From positions 284,932 through 348,931 of the forward strand of contig NZ_QMKP01000002.1 in assembly GCF_003287955.1 (NCBI RefSeq): a stretch of 64,000 bases of DNA, read 5' to 3'. Below, one piece after another: positions 58,410-64,000 of this stretch. Both the position numbers and the translations under genes were made by a program. Origin of the DNA: Arthrobacter sp. AQ5-06. Its GTDB lineage: Bacteria; Actinomycetota; Actinomycetes; Actinomycetales; Micrococcaceae. The first letter of the stretch is position 1, and each line of letters begins with the position of its first letter. Under the pieces are notes generated by a model, which had not been told where the DNA came from, did no database searches, and worked only from the letters and a program-made list of their open reading frames with translations.

Positions 58410-59420
58410 TCAGCTGGCGTGTGCGGCGAGCAGTGAGCTGGCTTCCTGGCGGGTGCTGCCGGAGGACTCGATGTGGGCGAGCTGGGCGGGGATTTCCCAG
58501 CCCTTCTTGCGCATCGCGGTGGCCCAGAGGCGGCCGGCACGGTAGGAGGAACGGACCAGCGGGCCGGACATCACACCCAGGAACCCGATCTCCTTGGCCT
58601 CGTCCTGGAGGTCCACGAACTCCTGCGGCTTGACCCAGCGGTCCACCGGCAGGTGCCGCTCGGACGGGCGCAGGTACTGGGTGATGGTGATCAGGTCGCA
58701 GCCGGCCTCGTGCAGGTCCCGCAGCGCCTCGGAGATTTCCTCGCGGGTTTCGCCCATGCCCAGGATCAGGTTGGACTTGGTCACCATGCCCAGCCTCCGG
58801 CCCTGGGTGATGACATCCAGGGACCGGTCATACCGGAACGCCGGACGGATGCGCTTGAAAATCCTGGGGACGGTCTCGACGTTGTGCGCGAAGACCTCGG
58901 GCTTGGAATCGCAGATCGCCTCGATGTGCTCGGGCTTGCCGGAGAAATCAGGGATCAGCAGCTCCACGCCGGTGCCCGGGTTCAGCTCGTGGATCTTCCG
59001 GACCGTCTCGGCGTACAGCCACACACCCTCATCGGCCAGATCATCACGGGCCACCCCCGTCACCGTGGCGTATCGCAGCTGCATGGCCAGGACCGAGCGG
59101 GCCACCTTCGTGGGCTCGAACATGTCCACCGGGGAGGGCTTGCCCGTATCGATCTGGCAGAAATCACAGCGCCGGGTGCATTCGGACCCGCCGATCAGGA
59201 ACGTGGCTTCCTTGTCTTCCCAGCACTCAAAAATGTTCGGGCAGCCGGCCTCCTCACACACCGTGTGCAGGCCTTCCTTCTTGACCAGGTTCTTGAGCTG
59301 GACATACTCAGGACCCATCTGGACCTTCGCCTTGATCCACTCCGGCTTCCGCTCCACAGGTACAGCAGAGTTACGCTGCTCAACACGCAGCAGCTTCCGG
59401 CCTTCTGGTGCCAGTGTCAT
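58410..59420 (-). CDS. lipA: Lipoyl synthase
   Basis: A 336-residue radical SAM enzyme that inserts two sulfurs into octanoyl groups on lipoyl domains. Both iron-sulfur sites are visible: [15 protein letters not shown] for the auxiliary cluster and [15 protein letters not shown] for the radical SAM cluster, plus the C-terminal RSSYRAG. It serves the lipoylated GcvH of this cluster and the E2 subunits. ATG 59420. Confidence 0.97.
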   Translation of the reverse strand: MTLAPEGRKLLRVEQRNSAVPVERKPEWIKAKVQMGPEYVQLKNLVKKEGLHTVCEEAGCPNIFECWEDKEATFLIGGSECTRRCDFCQIDTGKPSPVDMFEPTKVARSVLAMQLRYATVTGVARDDLADEGVWLYAETVRKIHELNPGTGVELLIPDFSGKPEHIEAICDSKPEVFAHNVETVPRIFKRIRPAFRYDRSLDVITQGRRLGMVTKSNLILGMGETREEISEALRDLHEAGCDLITITQYLRPSERHLPVDRWVKPQEFVDLQDEAKEIGFLGVMSGPLVRSSYRAGRLWATAMRKKGWEIPAQLAHIESSGSTRQEASSLLAAHAS

Positions 59421-59433
59421 TAGATCTCTTCCC

Positions 59434-60831
59434 TTAGCATTCCACTACGTTGACGGCGAGGCCGCCCATGGCCGTTTCCTTGTACTTGGAGCTCATGTCC
59501 CTGCCGGTCTCGCGCATGGTCACGATCACCTCATCCAGGGATACCCGGTGCGTACCGTCCCCCCACAGGGCCATCTTCGCGGCGTTGATGGCCTTCGCCG
59601 CCGCGATCGCGTTGCGCTCGATGCACGGCACCTGGACCAGCCCGCCGATCGGATCGCACGTCAGGCCCAGGTTGTGTTCCATCGCGATCTCCGCGGCGTT
59701 TTCCACCTGCTGGGGTGTCCCGCCCATGATCTCGGCGAGGGCACCGGCCGCCATGGACGACGCCGATCCCACCTCGCCCTGGCAGCCCACCTCGGCACCC
59801 GAAATGGACGCCTGTTCCTTGTACAGCACCCCGATGGCACCGGCCGTGAGCAGGAACTTGACCACAACGTCGTCGCGGTCTTCCTGCGTGGCTTTGTCCA
59901 TGCCGGGTGCGAAATGCAGTGCGTAGTACAGGACTGCCGGGATGATGCCCGCAGCGCCGTTGGTGGGTGCCGTGACCACCCGGCCGCCGGACGCGTTCTC
60001 CTCGTTCACCGCCAGGGCGATGAGGTTCACCCATTCCTGCCAGTACTTCGCGTCCCGGTCCTTGTCCTCCTTTTCGAGCCGCTCATGCCAGTCGGGAGCA
60101 CGCCGGCGGACCTTCAGTCCGCCGGGCAGCAGCCCCTCGCGCTTGAGGCTGGTTGCCACACACTCCTCCATGACGGAGTAGATGTGCAGCAGGCCTTCGC
60201 GGATCTCCGCCTCCGACCGGGAGGCCAGCTCATTGACGAACATGACCTCTCCGATGGACAGGCCCTTGGACTGGCACCGGCCCAGCAGCTCCGCAGCCGT
60301 GCGGAAAGGCAGCGGCAGTTCCTTCTTGGACTCGTCCAGTTCCTTCAGGGCCGCATCCTCTTCGCCCTCGCGGACAATAAAGCCGCCGCCGACGGAGAAG
60401 AACGTGGCCTTGTGCAGGACTTCGCCTTCAGCGTCCGTCACCGTGAACGTCATGCCATTGGTGTGCCGGGGCAGGACCGTCAGCGGACGCAGGACCATAT
60501 CCTTGACGCCGTAAGGCAGGGGTACGGAACCGGCAAACTGGAGGGTGCCTGTGTCGGCGATCGCGGCGAGCCGCTCTTCCACCTCGGCCGGCAGGATCTT
60601 TTCGGGGTGGAAACCCTCCAGGCCCAGCAGGACCGCCGTCATGGTGCCGTGGCCGTGGCCCGTCGCCGCCAGCGAACCGTACAGGTCCACCCGCAGCCCA
60701 GCCACCTTGTCCAGGCTGCCGGAGACCTTGAGCTCCTCGGCGAACACTGCGGCGGCGCGCATCGGGCCAACGGTGTGCGAACTCGACGGCCCGATCCCGA
60801 TAGAAAAAAGATCAAAGACACCAACAGCCAT
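59434..60831 (-). CDS. sdaA: L-serine ammonia-lyase (iron-sulfur type)
   Basis: A 465-residue single-chain serine dehydratase (SdaA/TdcG type) converting L-serine to pyruvate and ammonia. It begins [21 protein letters not shown] (the SSSHT motif), and in the alpha part has [40 protein letters not shown] and [20 protein letters not shown] with cluster-binding cysteines. It lies 117 bp downstream of glyA and 13 bp upstream of lipA. Confidence 0.96.
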   Translation of the reverse strand: MAVGVFDLFSIGIGPSSSHTVGPMRAAAVFAEELKVSGSLDKVAGLRVDLYGSLAATGHGHGTMTAVLLGLEGFHPEKILPAEVEERLAAIADTGTLQFAGSVPLPYGVKDMVLRPLTVLPRHTNGMTFTVTDAEGEVLHKATFFSVGGGFIVREGEEDAALKELDESKKELPLPFRTAAELLGRCQSKGLSIGEVMFVNELASRSEAEIREGLLHIYSVMEECVATSLKREGLLPGGLKVRRRAPDWHERLEKEDKDRDAKYWQEWVNLIALAVNEENASGGRVVTAPTNGAAGIIPAVLYYALHFAPGMDKATQEDRDDVVVKFLLTAGAIGVLYKEQASISGAEVGCQGEVGSASSMAAGALAEIMGGTPQQVENAAEIAMEHNLGLTCDPIGGLVQVPCIERNAIAAAKAINAAKMALWGDGTHRVSLDEVIVTMRETGRDMSSKYKETAMGGLAVNVVEC

Positions 60832-60865
60832 GCGTTTGGTTCCTAACTAGATAACAATGTGGGAC

Positions 60866-60936
60866 GGTGAGGCTGGCATCCGGCAGCGTGCGTCAAAGCG
60901 ACGAAGGAGCAGCACGCAGAGGATGTCAGCCCCACC
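60866..60936 (-). other. Predicted branched hairpin between glyA and sdaA
   Basis: GGTGAGGCTGGCATCC (60866-60881) pairs with GGATGTCAGCCCCACC (60921-60936), 14 of 16 positions; inside it CGTGC (60886) pairs with GCACG (60912). On the transcribed minus strand this gives a two-level stem in the leader of sdaA. It could be a processing or attenuation structure, a glyA terminator or a metabolite-sensing RNA. It does not match the glycine riboswitch pattern I know. Confidence 0.55.
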
Positions 60937-60948
60937 GACACCCGAAGG

Positions 60949-62274
60949 TCAGCTCAGGTTGGCGACTGACGGGTACAGCGGGTGGGCGGCGGCGAGTGCC
61001 TCTACCCGGTGACGCAGGCCGGAAAGGTCCGCGTCGGCGTCGGCAATTAATGCCTCGGCGATGATGTCCGCAACTTCACGGAAGGCTGCTTCGCCGAAAC
61101 CGCGGGTGGCCAGTGCGGGGGTGCCGATCCGGAGACCGGAGGTGACCATCGGCGGGCGCGGGTCGAAGGGCACGGCGTTGCGGTTGACGGTGATGTCAAT
61201 CGCGGCCAGGCGGTCCTCGGCCTGCTGGCCATCCAGTTCGCAGTTGCGCAGGTCAACGAGGACCAGGTGGACGTCGGTGCCGCCGGAGATCACATTGATG
61301 CCCTTGGCGGTGACGTCCGGCTGGACCAGGCGGTCGGCCAGGATGCTGGCACCGGCCAGGACGCGCTCCTGGCGTTCCTTGAACTCAGGCGTGGCCGCGA
61401 TCTTGAAGGCCACGGCCTTGCCGGCGATGACGTGCTCCAGCGGGCCGCCCTGCTGTCCCGGGAAGACAGCTGAGTTGATCTTCTTGGCGATCGCGGCGTC
61501 GTTGGAGAGGATGATGCCGCCGCGCGGACCGGCGAGGGTCTTGTGCGTGGTGGACGTGGTGACGTGGGCGTGCGGCACCGGCGACGGGTGCAGGCCAGCT
61601 GCGACCAGTCCCGCGAAGTGCGCCATGTCAACCATCAGGAAGGCACCCACCAGATCAGCGATCCGGCGGAATTCAGCGAAGTCCAGCTGGCGGGCGTAGG
61701 CCGACCAGCCGGCAACGATCAGCTGCGGTTTGTGCTCCAGCGCCAGGCGCTCCACCTCGGCCATGTCAATGGTGTGGGTGTCTTCGCGGACCTGGTACGG
61801 GACCACGTTGTAGAGCTTGCCGGAGAAGTTGATCTTCATGCCGTGCGTCAGGTGGCCGCCGTGGGCCAGGTTCAGGCCCATGAGGGTATCGCCCGGCTTG
61901 ATCAGCGCGTGCATGACCGAGGCGTTCGCCTGGGCGCCGGAGTGCGGCTGCACGTTGGCGAACTCAGCACCGAAAAGGGCCTTGACCCGGTCAATGGCCA
62001 GCTGCTCGATGACGTCAACGTGCTCGCAGCCGCCGTAGTAGCGCTTGCCCGGGTAGCCCTCGGCGTACTTGTTGGTCAGGACCGAGCCCTGCGCCTGCAT
62101 CACGGCAACAGCGGTGTGGTTCTCGGAGGCGATCATTTCCAGGCCATTACGCTGGCGGCCCAGTTCGTCGTTGATCTTGACGGCGATCTCCGGGTCAAGC
62201 ACCGAGAGGTCGGTGTCCAGGCTCGCGGAGACTACCTGCTCGAAGACTGCGGTGCCTGCTGCAGCGGCGCTCAC
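60949..62274 (-). CDS. glyA: Serine hydroxymethyltransferase
   Basis: A 441-residue PLP enzyme interconverting serine and glycine with THF. It shows [60 protein letters not shown] and the PLP-lysine segment [20 protein letters not shown] (printed here from [10 protein letters not shown]). The start overlaps the gcvH stop by four bases, so it is translationally coupled to the glycine cleavage genes. Confidence 0.97.
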   Translation of the reverse strand: MSAAAAGTAVFEQVVSASLDTDLSVLDPEIAVKINDELGRQRNGLEMIASENHTAVAVMQAQGSVLTNKYAEGYPGKRYYGGCEHVDVIEQLAIDRVKALFGAEFANVQPHSGAQANASVMHALIKPGDTLMGLNLAHGGHLTHGMKINFSGKLYNVVPYQVREDTHTIDMAEVERLALEHKPQLIVAGWSAYARQLDFAEFRRIADLVGAFLMVDMAHFAGLVAAGLHPSPVPHAHVTTSTTHKTLAGPRGGIILSNDAAIAKKINSAVFPGQQGGPLEHVIAGKAVAFKIAATPEFKERQERVLAGASILADRLVQPDVTAKGINVISGGTDVHLVLVDLRNCELDGQQAEDRLAAIDITVNRNAVPFDPRPPMVTSGLRIGTPALATRGFGEAAFREVADIIAEALIADADADLSGLRHRVEALAAAHPLYPSVANLS

Positions 62275-62654
62275 AGCTCGCCACCGTTTACTTCGGCGTA
62301 TTCCTGTGCGGACAGCAGCGGGCCCTCGGACTCGACGGTGACCTTGAACAGCCAGCCGGCACCGTACGGATCGGAGTTGATCAGTGCAGGATCGCCGACG
62401 GCACCGTCATTGATTTCCGTGACCTCGCCCGTCACCGGGGAGTAAAGGTCAGAAACGGACTTGGTGGACTCGATCTCGCCACAGGTCTCCCCTGCGGTCA
62501 CCGTGGAGCCAACTTCGGGCAGGTCCACGTAGACGATGTCGCCCAGGGCCTCGGCGGCAACGGCGGACACGCCAACAACGGACGGCCCAGAGCCATCAGT
62601 GGAGATCCACTCGTGCTCGGCGGAGTACTTCAGTTCAGCGGCAACCTTAGCCAT
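62271..62654 (-). CDS. gcvH: Glycine cleavage system H protein
   Basis: A 127-residue lipoyl carrier. It begins with [17 protein letters not shown] and has the lipoyl-Lys motif [20 protein letters not shown]. It shuttles the aminomethyl group from GcvP to GcvT. Usual length. It lies 62 bp downstream of gcvT and overlaps glyA. Confidence 0.97.
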   Translation of the reverse strand: MAKVAAELKYSAEHEWISTDGSGPSVVGVSAVAAEALGDIVYVDLPEVGSTVTAGETCGEIESTKSVSDLYSPVTGEVTEINDGAVGDPALINSDPYGAGWLFKVTVESEGPLLSAQEYAEVNGGEL

Positions 62655-62716
62655 GTGTGTTCCTTACGTTCGAAATCTGTGGGTGGTCGGGTGGGGGTGG
62701 CTGGTGAACCCGAAAA

Positions 62717-63829
62717 CTACTTCTGGCGCTTGTAGAACGGCAGGGCGACAACCTCGAAAGGTTCTGCCTTGCCGCGCAGGTCGATGTCCAGGGCAGTGCC
62801 CAGTTCGGCGTGCTCGACGTCGACATAGGCCATCGCAACCGGGTAGCCGAGGGTGGGGCTGGGCTGGCCGGAGGTGACTTCGCCAACCACTGCGCCGTCC
62901 TTGAGCACCGGGTAGTGCCCGCGGCCGGCGCGCCGGCCGAGTCCCTTCAAGCCCACAAGCTTACGCTGTGAACCGGCTTCCTTGACGGCTTCCAGGGCGG
63001 CGCGGCCCACGAAGTCGCCTTCCTTGCTCTTGAGCGCCACAACGCCACCCAGGCCGGCGTCGAACGGCGACCGTTCAAGCGACAACTCGTTGCCGTAGAG
63101 CGGCATGCCGGCTTCGAGGCGGAGCGAATCGCGGGAAGCGAGGCCGCACGGAACGATGCCGAACTCAGCCCCCGCTTCGGCGACGGACGCCCACAGGGAG
63201 GCGGCGCCGTCGTTCGGTACAAAGAGCTCGAAGCCGTCCTCGCCGGTGTACCCGGTGCGTGCCAGGATGACGTCGTGGCCGGCCACCGTGAGCTCGTTGA
63301 ACGCGTAGTACTTCAGGTCGGTGACCAGTGCGTGCTGGGCCTCAGCGGTCAGCTTGAGCAGGATGGCCTCGGCCTTGGGACCCTGGACCGCGATCAGCGA
63401 GGTGATTGCGGAGGCGTCCTCCACCTTCGCGTTGAACGCCACGGCGCGTTCGGCCAGGGCGACGGCGACAGTGGGGGCGTTGCCTGCGTTGGGGACCACG
63501 AGGTACTTCTCGTCGCCAAAGCGGTACACGATGAGGTCATCGATGACGCCACCGTCGGCGTTGCAGATGAGCGAGTACTTGGCCTTGCCGTCCGCGATTG
63601 CGGAGAGCTTGCCCACCAGCGCGTAGTCCAGTAACGCCCCGGCTTCCAGGCCGGTGACCCAGACTTCGCCCATGTGGGAGAGATCGAACAGGCCGGCAGC
63701 CTTGCGCACCGCGTGGTGCTCGGCCAGCTCGGAGCTGTACTTCAGGGGCATCTGCCAACCACCGAAATCGGTGAAGGAAGCGCCGAGTTTCTTATGCTCT
63801 TCGTAGAGAGCGGTGTAGTTCTCAGTCAT
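62717..63829 (-). CDS. gcvT: Glycine cleavage system T protein (aminomethyltransferase)
   Basis: A 370-residue THF-dependent aminomethyltransferase that releases ammonia and makes 5,10-CH2-THF. Visible features: YEEHKKLGASFTDFGGWQMP, AGLFDLSHMGEVWVTG, ILARTGYTGEDGFELFVPND and ASRDSLRLEAGMPLYGNELS. ATG 63829. It is 22 bp downstream of gcvP. Confidence 0.97.
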   Translation of the reverse strand: MTENYTALYEEHKKLGASFTDFGGWQMPLKYSSELAEHHAVRKAAGLFDLSHMGEVWVTGLEAGALLDYALVGKLSAIADGKAKYSLICNADGGVIDDLIVYRFGDEKYLVVPNAGNAPTVAVALAERAVAFNAKVEDASAITSLIAVQGPKAEAILLKLTAEAQHALVTDLKYYAFNELTVAGHDVILARTGYTGEDGFELFVPNDGAASLWASVAEAGAEFGIVPCGLASRDSLRLEAGMPLYGNELSLERSPFDAGLGGVVALKSKEGDFVGRAALEAVKEAGSQRKLVGLKGLGRRAGRGHYPVLKDGAVVGEVTSGQPSPTLGYPVAMAYVDVEHAELGTALDIDLRGKAEPFEVVALPFYKRQK

Positions 63830-63851
63830 TATGAAAGCCTTTCACACGAAA

Positions 63852-64000
63852 CTAATTCGCGAACTCTTCGATGGGCGGGCAGGAGCAGATCAGGTTGCGG
63901 TCCCCGGCTGCGCCGTCGATGCGGCCGACGGGCGGGAAGTACTTGTCCTGCTTGAGGTGGTGGACCGGGAAGGCGGCCTGCTCACGCGGGTACTGGCGGG
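63852..64000 (-). CDS. gcvP: Glycine dehydrogenase (GcvP), C-terminal end (5' part outside window)
   Basis: The last 49 codons of GcvP, entering from the right edge: [20 protein letters not shown] then [20 protein letters not shown] and PPIEEFAN, stopping with TAG at 63852. This ending is typical for the P-protein, the PLP-dependent decarboxylating subunit. It places gcvP first in the P-T-H order of this operon; its promoter and any riboswitch lie outside the window. Confidence 0.92.
   Translation of the reverse strand, partial: RQYPREQAAFPVHHLKQDKYFPPVGRIDGAAGDRNLICSCPPIEEFAN

Noticed and set aside
58594..60846. A 750-codon open frame antisense to lipA and sdaA
   Set aside because: It spans two clear genes and their gap and has no recognisable motif; high-GC shadow.
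60866..60936. Glycine riboswitch
   Set aside because: The stem does not show the conserved glycine-aptamer core I know; reported only as an unassigned structure.
1..64000. CRISPR arrays, tRNA or rRNA genes and complete insertion sequences
   Set aside because: No regularly spaced direct repeats, no tRNA cloverleaf or rRNA signature, and no transposase reading frame were recognised on either strand.

Overview
The window is high-GC DNA with densely packed genes, many GTG starts, four-base ATGA/GTGA overlaps between neighbours and several probable leaderless transcripts. Gene content (menaquinone MenD/MenC, a Tat-exported PhoX phosphatase, a SipW/TasA cassette, GAF-ANTAR regulators, an Asp23/Gls24 cluster, the paaABCDE phenylacetate cluster) points to an actinobacterium, most likely a soil Micrococcaceae of the Arthrobacter/Pseudarthrobacter type. 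The genus is an inference from gene content; no rRNA or tRNA gene was seen.

Layout. 0-5.8 kb (minus strand): an AbiEi-like gene cut by the left edge, menD, phoX, menC and a degenerate HPt-domain protein. 6-12 kb: an ArsR/AHSA1 pair, an MFS transporter, and a LacI-GH32 sucrose/fructan module whose operators can be read directly, then a PAP2 phosphatase. 12.5-14.3 kb: TasA-like protein, SipW signal peptidase and a frameshifted third gene. 14.5-20.4 kb: MFS transporter, small unknowns, a decayed ABC ATPase with an orphan palindromic operator, a frameshifted unknown gene, and a TrkH potassium channel subunit coupled to a 44-residue protein. 20.6-26.8 kb: a MinD-like ATPase, then an envelope-stress-type cluster in which an ECF sigma factor, a zinc-finger/Asp23 protein and an Asp23 protein are divergent from Asp23, DUF2273-like, Asp23, DUF6286-like and AmaP genes.

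27-37 kb: CHRD-like secreted protein, ArsR, MBL hydrolase, acyltransferase-3, a membrane-anchored unknown, and a branched-chain 2-oxoacid dehydrogenase operon (E1alpha-E1beta-E2) with a divergent Lrp/AsnC regulator. A partial, internally deleted copy of the acyltransferase/unknown locus lies on the far side of this operon. 37-43 kb: galU and the phenylacetyl-CoA epoxidase operon paaABCDE plus an enoyl-CoA hydratase, behind a TetR/PaaR-like operator. 43-49 kb: an AbiEi-like protein; a large adenylation / carrier / membrane-acyltransferase fusion with an IdeR/DtxR-like iron box just upstream; an MntA/HepT toxin-antitoxin pair whose HepT reading frame has an amber stop; and an AraC/VOC pair. 49-55 kb: PEP synthase with its PpsR regulatory protein, two GAF-ANTAR RNA-binding regulators, and an orphan Phd antitoxin next to a RelE remnant. 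55-64 kb: a collinear glycine/serine/one-carbon cluster read gcvP-gcvT-gcvH-glyA-sdaA-lipA-metF-like-cycA-purU.

The most striking non-genic signal is repeats. A palindromic element of about 60 bp occurs four times between genes, other long palindromes sit at gene ends, and a short element related to TTTCGACAAGCTCAACCACC is scattered between genes and also lies in frame inside coding sequence: the linker of the E2 subunit and the N-terminal extension of PaaB.
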